Below, piece after piece: positions 43,601 through 53,847 of a stretch of DNA of 64,000 bases; position 1 is the first letter of the stretch; each line of letters starts with the position of its first letter. The position numbers and the translations under genes are program-made. The stretch spans positions 186,001 through 250,000 of the forward strand of contig JHUT02000001.1 in assembly GCA_000690595.2 (NCBI GenBank). The letters are read 5' to 3'. The stretch comes from Natrinema mahii (lineage in GTDB: Archaea > Halobacteriota > Halobacteria > Halobacteriales > Natrialbaceae). Below the pieces are notes generated by a model. It saw only the letters and a list, made by a program, of their open reading frames with translations. It searched no databases and had not been told where the DNA came from.

Positions 43601-43676
43601 CGGCTGTAACGGTTTCTGACGGCGGGCCAGACGATCGGCCGCCGCGTGTGCGAAAACTGTGAAGCCGTTACTACCG
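43601..43676. repeat. Imperfect hairpin, possible diverged relative of the MITE family
   Basis: CGGCTGTAACGGTTTC at 43601-43616 pairs with GAAGCCGTTACTACCG at 43661-43676 (inverted, two to three mismatches). The internal GTGTGCGAAAACTGTGAAG resembles the GTGTGCAGTGACTTTCAAG of the 80-bp elements, and the length (76 bp) is similar. It lies in the 202-base gap before the ABC transporter genes. Relationship is tentative. Confidence 0.4.
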
Positions 43677-43755
43677 GCTCGTAATGGTATACAAAGCACG
43701 GTAGGCGGCTCGAAACAATGAGTCGTCGGTCGGCGTTCTTCGAACAGGCAAGCGA

Positions 43756-44541
43756 ATGGCCCGCGACTCACCCCCGAACGAGAACGAGAGCGCTCGAGCG
43801 CGGCCGATCAGCGACGGTGCCGACCGAACGGCGGCTCCGTCGTCGGTCGCCGTCCGCTGTGAGGGGGTGACCCACGAATACGGGACCGGGTCGACGGCGT
43901 CGCGGGCCGTCACGGCCCTCCGCGACGTCTCGTTCGAGGTGGCCACGGGCGACGTCGTCGGTCTCGTGGGTCCAAGCGGGAGCGGCAAATCGACGGCACT
44001 CCACGTCATCGGGGGCCTCCTCGAGCCGAGCGACGGAACCGTCGACGTCCTCGGGACGGATCTCACGGCGCTCTCCGGGGCGCAGCGGACGCGATTGCGG
44101 CGCGATCATATCGGGTTCGTCTTTCAGCAGTTTCACCTGCTGCCGGCGCTCTCCGCTCGAGACAACGTCGCCCTCCCACTGATCGAACGTGGCGTGGCAC
44201 GGCGCGAGCGACAGCGGCGAGCGGCCGCGTTACTCGAACAAGTCGGTCTCGACGATCGAATGGACCACCTGCCGAGCGAACTGAGCGGCGGTGAGCAACA
44301 GCGCGTCGCGATAGCACGGGCGTTGGTCGCCGACCCCGCGGTCGTTCTGGCCGACGAGCCCACGGGCGAGTTGGACACGGGAACCGGAGCGCGAGTCCTC
44401 GAACTCCTCGTCGACGTCGCGGACGAACGGACGGTACTCGTCGCGACGCACGACGAGCGAGCGATGGCGGTGACGGATCGTGTGCTTCGACTCCTCGATG
44501 GAGAGGTGCGGCAGACGGAGCAGTTCGGTAGTGAGCAATGA
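43756..44541 (+). CDS. ABC transporter ATP-binding protein (MacB/LolD type)
   Basis: 261 residues. Walker A GPSGSGKST at 72-80, Q-loop FVFQQFHLLPALSARDNV at 121-138, signature LSGGEQQRVAIARAL at 176-190, Walker B VVLADEP at 196-202, switch His in VLVATHDERAM. The FQQFHLLP Q-loop motif marks the MacB/LolD branch that works with FtsX-like permeases. An extra ~30-residue polar N-terminus precedes the fold. It overlaps the permease gene by four bases. Confidence 0.93.
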   Translation: MARDSPPNENESARARPISDGADRTAAPSSVAVRCEGVTHEYGTGSTASRAVTALRDVSFEVATGDVVGLVGPSGSGKSTALHVIGGLLEPSDGTVDVLGTDLTALSGAQRTRLRRDHIGFVFQQFHLLPALSARDNVALPLIERGVARRERQRRAAALLEQVGLDDRMDHLPSELSGGEQQRVAIARALVADPAVVLADEPTGELDTGTGARVLELLVDVADERTVLVATHDERAMAVTDRVLRLLDGEVRQTEQFGSEQ

Positions 44542-45851
44542 GTGACGATCTCCCGGAACGGAATCGAGGCCGATCTCGCGGCCGCCGGGTTCGTCGGTGG
44601 GTCGGACTCTTCCGGATCGCAATCTACCGGCTGGTGGCACGACTTCGCCACGTACCGAGACAGACGATCGTGACGGTCGCTCTCATCGCCGTTACGATCG
44701 CCCTCCTGATGATCGTGACCGGAATCGCCGCCGGCATTGCGACCGATTCGCCTGCCGACAGCGAAGCCGACGTTCGTATCGTCCCAGCTGGCGGCGGGAC
44801 GCTCTCGTCGGTCATCGATGTCGAGACCGCGCGGCTCGGAAACGTGCACGAGACGTCCGCAACGCTCGATGAGCGCGAGGACGTTGCATACGCGACACCG
44901 GTTCTCGTCGAAGCGGTCCGTATCCGGGTCGACGGGAGCGACGAAACGGAGACCGTCCTCGCGATGGGCGTCGTCCCGCCGGCCGAGCCGATCGCGATCG
45001 AGGGCGTCTCGACTGCCCCACTCGAGCCGGGGGATCCCCATTTCGCGAACGGAGCGTACGACGGTGCCCGGACCGGCGAAGTCGTGCTGACGGACGACGC
45101 AGCCGCCGCGATCAACGCCTCGGAAGGCGATTCCCTCGAGGTCGGAAGTTCGGCGGCTGCGACACGCCGTCGAGAGAACACCGGTGGCTCGCTCGCGTAC
45201 ACCGCGACCGCTATCGAAGACACGGCGGCCAACGGCGTAAGCGGTGCGCTTCCGATCGTCATGCTTCATCTGAGCGAACTCCAGTCGATATCGGGGGCCG
45301 ACGACGATGATCTGGCCGATCAAGTACTCGTCAAAACCGGACCGGACGCATCGACGACTGCGGTCGAGTCGGCGGCGGCGGACGCGTATCCGAACGCGAC
45401 GGTCCAGACGGGTGACGACGGCCAGTTGGCGTCGATCCGGAGCAACGATTTCGCGCTCGCGACGAGTCTGGTCGCGTTGATCGTCGCAGTCGTGATCTGT
45501 TCGCTGTTCGTCGCGACCTCGGCGGCGCTGACGATCGACAAGGACCGGCAGACGATTGCCGTGTTCGCGGCGATCGGCTTCTCGACCCGGTCCCGGCTCG
45601 CGATCGTCGCGGTCACGACGTTGAGTCTGACACTCGCCGGCGCGCTGGTTGGCATCGTCCTCGGAACCATCGGCATCTCGGTCACGAACTACGTCGCGAC
45701 GGCGACCGTTGCGCCGGAGCCGATCGCGACGATCCGTCCCGCGTTCGGACTCTATGCCGTCGCCGTCGCGCTGATCGCCGGCGTCCTCGCGCTTCCGTAT
45801 CCGCTCTCCCTCGTCGCGCGAACGAACGTCGTCACTGAACTGGGGCGATAA
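44538..45851 (+). CDS. FtsX-like ABC transporter permease
   Basis: 437 residues. One N-terminal membrane helix (QTIVTVALIAVTIALLMIVT) precedes an extracytoplasmic domain of ~230 residues (MacB-PCD-like; DVRIVPAGGGTLSSVIDVET). Three helices follow at the end (FALATSLVALIVAVVICSLF, VTTLSLTLAGALVGIVLGTI, FGLYAVAVALIAGVLALPYP), the FtsX topology. It pairs with the ATPase through an ATGA overlap and with a second permease two bases downstream. Substrates in this family include lipoproteins, peptides and toxic compounds; none can be named here. Confidence 0.88.
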   Translation: MSDDLPERNRGRSRGRRVRRWVGLFRIAIYRLVARLRHVPRQTIVTVALIAVTIALLMIVTGIAAGIATDSPADSEADVRIVPAGGGTLSSVIDVETARLGNVHETSATLDEREDVAYATPVLVEAVRIRVDGSDETETVLAMGVVPPAEPIAIEGVSTAPLEPGDPHFANGAYDGARTGEVVLTDDAAAAINASEGDSLEVGSSAAATRRRENTGGSLAYTATAIEDTAANGVSGALPIVMLHLSELQSISGADDDDLADQVLVKTGPDASTTAVESAAADAYPNATVQTGDDGQLASIRSNDFALATSLVALIVAVVICSLFVATSAALTIDKDRQTIAVFAAIGFSTRSRLAIVAVTTLSLTLAGALVGIVLGTIGISVTNYVATATVAPEPIATIRPAFGLYAVAVALIAGVLALPYPLSLVARTNVVTELGR

Positions 45852-45853
45852 GC

Positions 45854-47083
45854 ATGCGCCGGCTACTCATCAAAACGCACGCGATCGCTCGTCTCACACT
45901 TCGGCAAGTGCGTCACGAACGCAGCCGGACAGTGTTCGTCGGTCTCTCGATCGCACTGGCCGTACTGGCCGTCACGCTCCTGGCAAGCGTTGGCCTCGGC
46001 GTCCTCCAGACCGGCGAGGAACGATTCGATCGGGCCGGTCAGGACGTCTGGATCACGGCCGACGGCGTCGAGTTGACTGCGACTGGCGGCATCGAAAACC
46101 CGATCACCGATTCGCACCGACTCGCCGCGGACCTCGAGCGACGCGACGACGTCGAGACGGCGTCGCCGCTCGCGTTCCACGGCGTCTACGTCGGGACCGA
46201 ACCGGACGATCTCGAACTGGTGACCGGGCTCGGCGTGCCGAACACCCACGGCGATCTCTCGCTCGAGAGCGGCGATGGGTTCTCGGCGGGCGATCGTCAC
46301 TATGCGAACGGGACGTACGACGGACCGATGAGTCACGAGCTACTCATCGATCCACGGACGGCCGACCGGTTCGACATCGACGTCGGCGACACGCTCTACG
46401 TCGGGTCGAGCCGCTCGAGTGCCACCGAGCGCGAGTTCGAGGTCGTCGGGATATCCGACACGTATTCGCAGTTCCTTGGGACTTCGACGGTGACGATGCC
46501 CCTCAGCGAACTACAGACGGTCACGGGGACCACTGGCACCGATCGGGCGACGTACGTGACGGTCACCACGGCGGAGGGTGCCGATCGGGCGGCCGTCAGC
46601 GAAGCGATCCAGCAGTCCTATCCCGAATACGACGTCCGAACGAGCGAGGAACAGTTCGAGTCACTGCTGAGTGAGTATCTGTTGGTACTCGCCAGCGGTG
46701 CGACGCTCGTCGTGTTGGCACTGATAGCCGGTGTCGCGCTGACGGTGAACACGCTCGTCCTCGTGGCCGTCCAGCAGCGGGAGGAACTCGCCGCGTTGCG
46801 AGCGATCGGCCTGTCACGCGGGTTCCTCGCTGGGGTAGTCGGTGGACAGGGATTGGTGCTCGGGCTGATCGGCGGGATCCTCGGTCTCCTCGCGACCCCG
46901 GCGTTCGCGTTCGTCCTCGATCGCGTCGCCGCACGGGTCGTCGGCTTTGAGGACCTGTTACGGACGCCGCCGGAAGTCTACGTCGGGGGACTCGTAATCG
47001 CAGTCGGTATCGGAACGCTTGGCGCGATCGTCGCCGGCTGGCGCGTGGCGCGGGACGCTCGCGTCGATACCCTTCATGCCTGA
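45854..47083 (+). CDS. FtsX-like ABC transporter permease, second subunit
   Basis: 409 residues with the same plan: N-terminal helix SIALAVLAVTLLASVGLGVL, extracytoplasmic domain ~45-260, and three C-terminal helices (YLLVLASGATLVVLALIAGV, GLVLGLIGGILGLLATPAFA, VGGLVIAVGIGTLGAIVAGW). Having two different permeases suggests a heterodimeric transporter. It is the last gene of the three-gene unit; a perfect 18-bp palindrome follows 31 bases after the stop. Confidence 0.88.
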   Translation: MRRLLIKTHAIARLTLRQVRHERSRTVFVGLSIALAVLAVTLLASVGLGVLQTGEERFDRAGQDVWITADGVELTATGGIENPITDSHRLAADLERRDDVETASPLAFHGVYVGTEPDDLELVTGLGVPNTHGDLSLESGDGFSAGDRHYANGTYDGPMSHELLIDPRTADRFDIDVGDTLYVGSSRSSATEREFEVVGISDTYSQFLGTSTVTMPLSELQTVTGTTGTDRATYVTVTTAEGADRAAVSEAIQQSYPEYDVRTSEEQFESLLSEYLLVLASGATLVVLALIAGVALTVNTLVLVAVQQREELAALRAIGLSRGFLAGVVGGQGLVLGLIGGILGLLATPAFAFVLDRVAARVVGFEDLLRTPPEVYVGGLVIAVGIGTLGAIVAGWRVARDARVDTLHA

Positions 47084-47114
47084 ATCGAGGGGGAATCCCG
47101 GTGCGTTCGTTCAC

Positions 47115-47132
47115 GTATCGGATATCCGATAC
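47115..47132. promoter_or_regulatory. Perfect 18-bp palindrome downstream of the ABC operon
   Basis: GTATCGGATATCCGATAC reads the same on both strands. It begins 31 bases after the permease stop. It could be a protein-binding site or part of a transcript end; no T-run follows it. Apart from a PIN-domain remnant, the 541-base gap 47084-47624 holds nothing else recognisable. Confidence 0.4.
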
Positions 47133-47235
47133 CACACTGCAACTCCATCGGCCACTGTCCCTGCGCCAAAGCAGTACATCGTGAGCGCTGGATCCGTCGA
47201 GGCTCGCTGACGAAGGGGCAGTCGGACGCGGGATG

Positions 47236-47581
47236 TCTTCAACAAGTTCCGTCCAGCGTGTTTTTGCCCGTCCGTTATATCGTTCGCTCACGAATGTGAA
47301 GGCAAATTCCGATCGGCGGATGCAGAATGGGTATCCTCGTATCTCGGGGAACGGTGTTATATCGAACGCGTCGTTTCGAACGCTGCCACCCTCGTCGAGG
47401 TACGTGGTGATGTGGAGACGGTCGTTACGGCGGCGACGTATGTGGAAGACACGGGTTCACTCCGTTCGACGCACTGCATCTCGTCGAATCGAACGGCCAG
47501 ACCATCGTCTCGAGCGACGAGCCGTACGAGGATGTCACGTCCCGTCTGGACCTGAAGACGGTCGACGAGCACGAGGAGTGA
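47236..47581 (+). pseudogene. PIN-domain (VapC-like) toxin remnant, frameshifted
   Basis: One frame reads SFAHECEGKFRSADAEWVSS and AATLVEVRGDVETVVTAATY. After a shift near 47450 the next frame reads FTPFDALHLVESNGQTIVSS and DEPYEDVTSRLDLKTVDEHE, then stops at 47579-47581. The C-terminal D-A-x-H motif and the T-x-D-x-x-Y/F end are typical of PIN-domain nucleases. The conserved N-terminal Asp-bearing strand (V-x-x-D-T) is not seen, and no antitoxin gene remains upstream. Confidence 0.65.
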
Positions 47582-47624
47582 GGCTCCGCAACCACTAAAC
47601 GCGACTCACCCCAACCACGGGGCA

Positions 47625-49124
47625 ATGACCGACTGGACGGAGAAGTACCGCCCGACGACGCTGTCGGAGGTACGCGGCAACAACAAGGCCCGCGACCAGT
47701 TGCAGGAGTGGGCCGAGACGTGGGACGACCACCGCGAGTCGGTGATCGTCCACGGCAGTCCCGGGGTGGGGAAGACCTCCGCCGCCCACGCGCTGGCCGG
47801 CGACATGGGCTGGCCGGTGATGGAACTCAACGCCAGCGACAGCCGTGGGGCCGACGTCATCGAGAAGATCGCAGGGGAGGCCGCCAAGAGCGGGACGCTC
47901 ACCGCGGGCGAGTCGGGCCGGCGGCTGGTCATCCTCGATGAGGCGGACAACTTCCACGGCAACGCCGACTACGGCGGTTCGCGGGAGGTCACCCGCGTCG
48001 TCAAGGACGCCAATCAGCCGATCGTCCTCGTGGCCAACGAGTTCTACGACATGAGCCAGTCGCTGCGCAACGCCTGCGAGACGATCGAGTTCCGCGACGT
48101 CTCGAAGCGCTCGATCGTCCCCGTCCTGCGGGACATCTGCCGGCGCGAGGGCGTCGAGTTCGAGGAGGAAGCCCTCGAGAAGATCGCGGAATCGACCAGC
48201 GGCGACCTGCGCTCGGCGGTCAACGACCTGCAGGCGGTCGCCGAGGAGGCCGAGCGGTTGACCGTCGACGACGTGGTGACGAGCGAGCGCGACACCACCG
48301 AGGGGATCTTCGACTTCCTCGACGAACTCATCAAGGAGAAAGACGCCGAGGGCGCGCTGCGAGCGTCCTACGACGTCGACGAGACGCCGGACGACCTGCT
48401 CAACTGGATCGAGGACAACGTCCCGAAGGACTACGCGGGCGCGGAACTGGCCGACGCCTACGAGTTCCTCTCGAACGCCGACCGCTGGCTGGGGCGGGTC
48501 AGGGCGACTCAAGACTACTCCTACTGGCGGTACGCGACCGACAACATGACCGCCGGCGTCGCCGCCTCCCGGCGGGGCGACAAAGGCGGCTGGACTCGCT
48601 ACGGCCCGCCGAGTTACTGGTCGAAGCTCGGCCGAACCAAAGGAACCCGGAACACCCGCGATGCGATCGCCGAACGCATCGCCGAGCGCGAGGGAGCCAG
48701 CGTTGCCACCGTCCGTCGGGAGATCCTCCCGTTCCTCTCGGCGATGACCCACCACTGCAAGAACCGCGACCTGACGGTCCGAATGGCCGCCGCCTACGAC
48801 CTCGACGAGTCGGAGGTCTCCTTTATCACCGGCAGCGGGAAAGACACCAACAAGGTCCAGTCGATCGTCGAAGACGCCGCGGAACGCACGGCCGAACTGG
48901 CCGTCGAACACTCCGGCGACGCCTTCTTCGAGGCCGAACGCTCGAGCGGGGACGCCGCTGAAGCATCGGGTACCGACGACGGCGACGACGACGAGAGCCA
49001 GCAGACGCTCGCGGCGTCGGGAGCCGAAGACGACGGCGAACGGTCCGGCGCGGAGGGGGGCGACGACGCGGCGGCGGTCGACGAACCCGACGACGATCAG
49101 TCGGGACTGAGCGACTTCATGTGA
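47625..49124 (+). CDS. rfcL: Replication factor C large subunit
   Basis: 499 residues. The RFC box Y-R-P at 8-10 is followed by the clamp-loader AAA+ domain: Walker A G-S-P-G-V-G-K-T at 44-51, Walker B DEAD at 105-108, sensor 2 region STSGDLRSAVNDLQ. Helical lid and collar domains extend to ~410. An acidic, low-complexity C-terminal tail ends DDDQSGLSDFM, whose Gln492-x-x-Leu495-x-x-Phe498-Met499 fits a PCNA-interacting (PIP) box. With the small subunit it loads PCNA onto primed DNA. An isolated gene; the start is the ATG at 47625. Confidence 0.95.
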   Translation: MTDWTEKYRPTTLSEVRGNNKARDQLQEWAETWDDHRESVIVHGSPGVGKTSAAHALAGDMGWPVMELNASDSRGADVIEKIAGEAAKSGTLTAGESGRRLVILDEADNFHGNADYGGSREVTRVVKDANQPIVLVANEFYDMSQSLRNACETIEFRDVSKRSIVPVLRDICRREGVEFEEEALEKIAESTSGDLRSAVNDLQAVAEEAERLTVDDVVTSERDTTEGIFDFLDELIKEKDAEGALRASYDVDETPDDLLNWIEDNVPKDYAGAELADAYEFLSNADRWLGRVRATQDYSYWRYATDNMTAGVAASRRGDKGGWTRYGPPSYWSKLGRTKGTRNTRDAIAERIAEREGASVATVRREILPFLSAMTHHCKNRDLTVRMAAAYDLDESEVSFITGSGKDTNKVQSIVEDAAERTAELAVEHSGDAFFEAERSSGDAAEASGTDDGDDDESQQTLAASGAEDDGERSGAEGGDDAAAVDEPDDDQSGLSDFM

Positions 49125-49245
49125 CCGCCCGCGGCCGGTCCGGGCACCGACGACGAGTTGCATTCGCCGCGAACGCGTCAATTCATAGACTAACCGACAC
49201 TATTACGTCGCTGAGCGGTGTGACTGTCTCTTGGTGATCGGCCGC

Positions 49246-49443
49246 ATGACAGACCTCAACAGCTGCCCGCTCTGTGCCGAGCAGTACGACGACCGCAACG
49301 GGCTTCGGGTCCACCTCGAGGTGGAACACCGGAAATCGGAGATCGTCACCACGCTCATCGATCTGAACGCCGCGGGATCCGAACGCGCCGCCGACGGGGA
49401 TCGGACGACGGTCGGTGATGAACCGCCGGCGCCGCCGGTCTGA
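49246..49443 (+). CDS. C2H2 zinc-finger micro-protein (65 aa)
   Basis: 65 residues from the ATG at 49246. CPLC at 7-10, then twelve residues and H-x4-H (HLEVEH) make a classical C2H2 finger (CPLCAEQYDDRNGLRVHLEV). The C-terminal half is acidic and disordered. It may bind nucleic acid. It converges on the end of bioD, five bases apart. Confidence 0.75.
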   Translation: MTDLNSCPLCAEQYDDRNGLRVHLEVEHRKSEIVTTLIDLNAAGSERAADGDRTTVGDEPPAPPV

Positions 49444-49448
49444 GACCC

Positions 49449-50182
49449 TCAGTCGTCGCCGACTGGCAGTCGATCGCGAAACGCCGGCGACAGCGCGTCG
49501 GCGACGCCGGCCGCGAGGTCGCGAGGCGTCGTGTTTTCGCCGTCCTCGAGCGGCGGCACCGTCTCGACCGCGTAGCCCGTCATCCGCTCGAGTTCGTCGG
49601 GATTCGTCCGTTCGGCGAGCGTCTCGCCTGCGTACTCGTTGACGACGACGCCGCGGACGTCGATCCCGCGGTCCTCGAGGGCGTCGATCGAGAGCGCGGT
49701 GTGGTTGAGCGTCCCCAGTCCCGAACGCGTGACGACGATCGCCGCCGCGTCGAGGTCGGCGACGAGGTCGATGACCTCGCGGTCGCCGGCCAGCGGGACC
49801 CGGAGGCCGCCGATCCCCTCGACGATCGGGACCGGCGTCGCGTCGATCGCGCGCTCGCAGGCCTCGCGGATCGACTCGTAGGCGAGGTCCTCGCCGGCGA
49901 CGTCGGCCGCGACGCGCGGGGCCAGCGCCGGCTCGAGGAAGCGCGGACAGGTGGCGGCGTCGGGGTCGCCACAGGCCGCGGCGACGAACCCGGCGTCACC
50001 GACGAGCGAAGCTCGTCGAGCCGACGACTGTGACTCGTCGACGTCGTCGGGCGGGTGGCCGGTCTGGGCGGGCTTGATCGCCCGCGCCTCGTGGCCGGCT
50101 TCCCGGAGCAGTCGGGTGAGTCCTGCCGTGACGACCGTCTTCCCGACGCCAGTGCCGGTGCCGACGACGGCGAGCGGCCGGC

Positions 50183-50186
<4 letters not shown>
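49449..50186 (-). CDS. bioD: Dethiobiotin synthetase
   Basis: 245 residues from the ATG at 50186, which overlaps the bioF stop by four bases; the longer open frame upstream is a shadow of bioF. P-loop G-T-G-T-G-V-G-K-T at 9-17, substrate lysine in AIKPAQTGH, and the motif VEGIGGLRVPL near 125-135. It closes the ureido ring of biotin from the diamine with CO2 and ATP; where BioU supplies the carbamate, BioD uses that product. Last gene of bioB-bioU-bioF-bioD. Confidence 0.93.
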
Positions 50187-51430
<1,244 letters not shown>

Positions 51431-51555
51431 GGTTTGACTCTCACGGTTCGGGTCGGTCGGCCGGTTCGGCTCGCAGGCGGCTCGAGCCGGTCGATACGCG
51501 GCAGTCTCGGGACTCGTCTCGCATCACTCATGAAACGCGGAACGGGTGTCGGCGT

Positions 51556-52614
51556 TCAGAAGCCGGGCAGTAGATCTGCGGGACCGAAGACGCCGTACTC
51601 GCCGGCGCGGTTGCGTCGGACGCCCGCCTTCAGATAGCCCAGCGCGGGCCCGTTGACGTTTGCTTCCATGCTCGTCTCGTCGCCCAGCTGGAAGGTGTTG
51701 GTCGCCGTCTCGCCGTCGAAGGTGCGACCGGTCACGCGGACCGTCGTCGTCGTCGGCTTCTCGTCGTTGCGCACGTCGAGGATTCCGCCGACGGTGACGT
51801 CTTCGGCGTCACAGACCCCCGCACGCTCGAGGAGGACGTCGTCAGCGTGTTCCATGTCCTCGAACTCGATGACGCCGTCGTGGTCGTCGATGATCGCCTC
51901 GATCTCCGCCTCGGAGAGGTCGCGGGCGGTCTCGATGTCGTACTCGGGGAGGTGCGCGATGTCCTCGCGGACGGTGCCGCGGTTGTCCTCGTAGCCCGAT
52001 TTGAGGCCGACGCCCCAGTGGATGTCGACGTCGGTGACCTCGACGAACGACTGGGCGGCCAGCGCGGCCGCGCCGGTCAGGAGACCGGGGGTCGCGCCCG
52101 CGCCACAGATGAACGTCATGGCGCTCTCCTCGAACGCCTCGCTACGGTCGTCGAGCATGTCGATCACGCGCGAGCGCTTGAGGACATCGATCATGACCCC
52201 GGCGTAGCCGCCCTCGACGAAACGGTCGGCAGTTCGGGGAATGAAGTCGTGTTCGTAGTTCGGCAGCGCGAGCAACACGGCGTCGATCCGGTCGCCGTGG
52301 TCGATGATCTCCTGAATGGAGTCCTCGCTGGGGTGGGCCTGACTCGAGGCGACGACGCCTTTGTCCTCACCGTGTTGTTTGACGCCCCCCGCGGCCGTCG
52401 CCGTGGCCGAGCCACCGTCCGTCGCTACTTCGTTGTCGATGTTGCCCTCCGTCGCCGCCAGCAGCTCGTCGACGTCGAGACCGTCGAAGTCGACGGCGAC
52501 GCCGTGGCGGTCACACGCCGCGACGGGCGTCAGTGCGTCCTTGTGCTGGCTCACTTCGAGTGCTCGTCGGCCGATGCCTCCGGTTCCAAGTACCGCAAAC
52601 GTGATTTCGTTCAT
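51556..52614 (-). CDS. bioU: BioU-like suicide enzyme (saccharopine-dehydrogenase-like fold) for DAPA step
   Basis: 352 residues. Rossmann start FAVLGTGGIGRRALEVSQ (G-T-G-G-I-G at 10-15), a region LLALPNYEHDFIPRTADRFV, then GVMIDVLKRSRVIDML with Lys146 as the best candidate for the sacrificial lysine, and the catalytic half FICGAGATPGLLTGAAALAA. Its resemblance to saccharopine dehydrogenase and its place between bioB and bioF fit BioU, described in cyanobacteria as a single-turnover replacement for BioA that uses its own lysine as amino donor. No bioA is present in the operon. Assignment rests on fold and context; the lysine identity is a guess from position. Confidence 0.75.
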   Translation of the reverse strand: MNEITFAVLGTGGIGRRALEVSQHKDALTPVAACDRHGVAVDFDGLDVDELLAATEGNIDNEVATDGGSATATAAGGVKQHGEDKGVVASSQAHPSEDSIQEIIDHGDRIDAVLLALPNYEHDFIPRTADRFVEGGYAGVMIDVLKRSRVIDMLDDRSEAFEESAMTFICGAGATPGLLTGAAALAAQSFVEVTDVDIHWGVGLKSGYEDNRGTVREDIAHLPEYDIETARDLSEAEIEAIIDDHDGVIEFEDMEHADDVLLERAGVCDAEDVTVGGILDVRNDEKPTTTTVRVTGRTFDGETATNTFQLGDETSMEANVNGPALGYLKAGVRRNRAGEYGVFGPADLLPGF

Positions 52615-52644
52615 GAGTGTCGATGTGGTGAATTCGTCGCGTCG

Positions 52645-53748
52645 TCAGTCGTCGCTCGGTTCCGCGCCAGTACTCGCCGTCTCGCTCGAGGTGTCCGCTG
52701 TGCCGGCGTGACGAGCCTTGACCTCCTCGGGGTCGAACTCGTTGGTGTCCCGGTTGGGTTCCAGCCCCGCCCGCTCGATGATCTCGATATCGTCGCCGGG
52801 CGACTGGCCCTCCGTCGTGAGGTAGTCGCCGGTGAGGAGGCCGTCCGCGCCGGCTTCCAGCGGCAGGTGCTGCTCGTCGGGCTCGAGGTTGACCTCGCGG
52901 CCGCCGGTCAGGCGGACCCGCGAGTCGGGATGCAGCAGTTTGTACACCGCGACCGTCTTGACGATCTCCTCGGTGGTGATATCGACCCCCTGCTCGGCCA
53001 GCGGCGTCCCCGCGACCGGGTTGAGGACGTTGACCGGCAGCGAGGAGATGCCGATGTCCTGTAAGGCGATCGCGGCCTCGACCCGGTCGGTCGGCGTCTC
53101 GCCCATCCCGAGGATCACGCCCGCACAGAGGTCCATGCCGGCCTCCTTGGCGACCTCGAGGGTCTGGACCCGGTCCTCGAAACTGTGGGAATCGACGATC
53201 TCCGGGAAGTAGTTCGGGGAGGTCTCGATATTGTGATTGTAGTGATTGATCCCCTCCTCGGCGAGGATCGCGGCCTCCTCCTCGGTCAGAATGCCCAGCG
53301 AGGCGTCGACCTCGAGGTCGCACTCGTCACGGACGAGCCGGATCGACTCGAGGACTTCTTCCCACTCCTCGGGGCGGTGCTCCTTCGAGACGCCCTTCTC
53401 GGCGACGACGATCCCGAACCGCTGGGCACCGTCGCGTTCGGCCCGCTTGGCGGCCTCGAGGATCTTCTCGGGGCCGAGGAAGCCGTAGGTGTCGATGCCG
53501 GTGTCGAAGTGGACCGACTGCGCGCAGAAGCCACAGTCCTCCGCGCAGTTGCCCGCCTTCGCGTTGACGATCGAGCAGGCGTCGACCGTGCCGTCACCGA
53601 AGTGATCCCGCACGGCGGCACCGGCCTCGGCGAGCGCCTCCACCGGCTGGGCCATCAGCGCGACCCCGTCGGTCCGATCGAGGCGCTCGCCGGCCATGAC
53701 CCGCTCGAGTGCGTCGTCGACCGTCTCGTTGCCAGTCTCGTAAACCAC
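52645..53748 (-). CDS. bioB: Biotin synthase
   Basis: 367 residues from a GTG at 53748. The radical-SAM cluster C-x3-C-x3-C-x2-C region reads NAKAGNCAEDCGFCAQS with Cys68, Cys72 and Cys75. Later motifs are ETSPNYFPEIV, VILGMGETPTDRVEAA and the [2Fe-2S]-related region LTGGREVNLEPDEQHLPLEA. It inserts sulfur into dethiobiotin to make biotin. An acidic extension of ~40 residues is at the C-terminus. First gene of the operon; the dyad at 53734-53773 overlaps its start codon, so repression would block both transcription and initiation. Confidence 0.94.
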   Translation of the reverse strand: MVYETGNETVDDALERVMAGERLDRTDGVALMAQPVEALAEAGAAVRDHFGDGTVDACSIVNAKAGNCAEDCGFCAQSVHFDTGIDTYGFLGPEKILEAAKRAERDGAQRFGIVVAEKGVSKEHRPEEWEEVLESIRLVRDECDLEVDASLGILTEEEAAILAEEGINHYNHNIETSPNYFPEIVDSHSFEDRVQTLEVAKEAGMDLCAGVILGMGETPTDRVEAAIALQDIGISSLPVNVLNPVAGTPLAEQGVDITTEEIVKTVAVYKLLHPDSRVRLTGGREVNLEPDEQHLPLEAGADGLLTGDYLTTEGQSPGDDIEIIERAGLEPNRDTNEFDPEEVKARHAGTADTSSETASTGAEPSDD

Positions 53749-53773
53749 GGTTCGAATAGTGGTTAACGAGACT
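53734..53773. promoter_or_regulatory. BirA-type operator over the bioB start
   Basis: Arms of 15 bp, AGTCTCGTAAACCAC at 53734-53748 and GTGGTTAACGAGACT at 53759-53773, are complementary at 14 of 15 positions with a 10-base spacer. Inside it, TCGTAAACC-N14-GGTTAACGA follows the known BirA box TTGTNAACC-N14-16-GGTTNACAA except for one base in each outer arm. It starts within the bioB coding sequence and ends at the TATA-like box, a position suited to repression by biotin-loaded BirA. Confidence 0.8.
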
Positions 53774-53778
53774 ATAAT
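53773..53778 (-). promoter_or_regulatory. TATA-like box of the biotin operon
   Basis: On the minus strand ATTATA lies 25-30 bases upstream of the bioB GTG, the spacing expected for a leaderless transcript. It directly abuts the BirA-type dyad, so an occupied operator would cover the transcription start. Confidence 0.5.
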
Positions 53779-53847
53779 GATTGTGGATTCTCACTGCGGC
53801 TGCAACGCACGGGCCCGTTGGAGCGATGCGACCGAGCGGTGGGCCGC

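Noticed and set aside
47595-49181. Minus-strand open frame of 528 codons over rfcL
   Set aside because: Rfc motifs are all on the plus strand; the antisense frame is rich in Val/Arg/Gly and has no family pattern.
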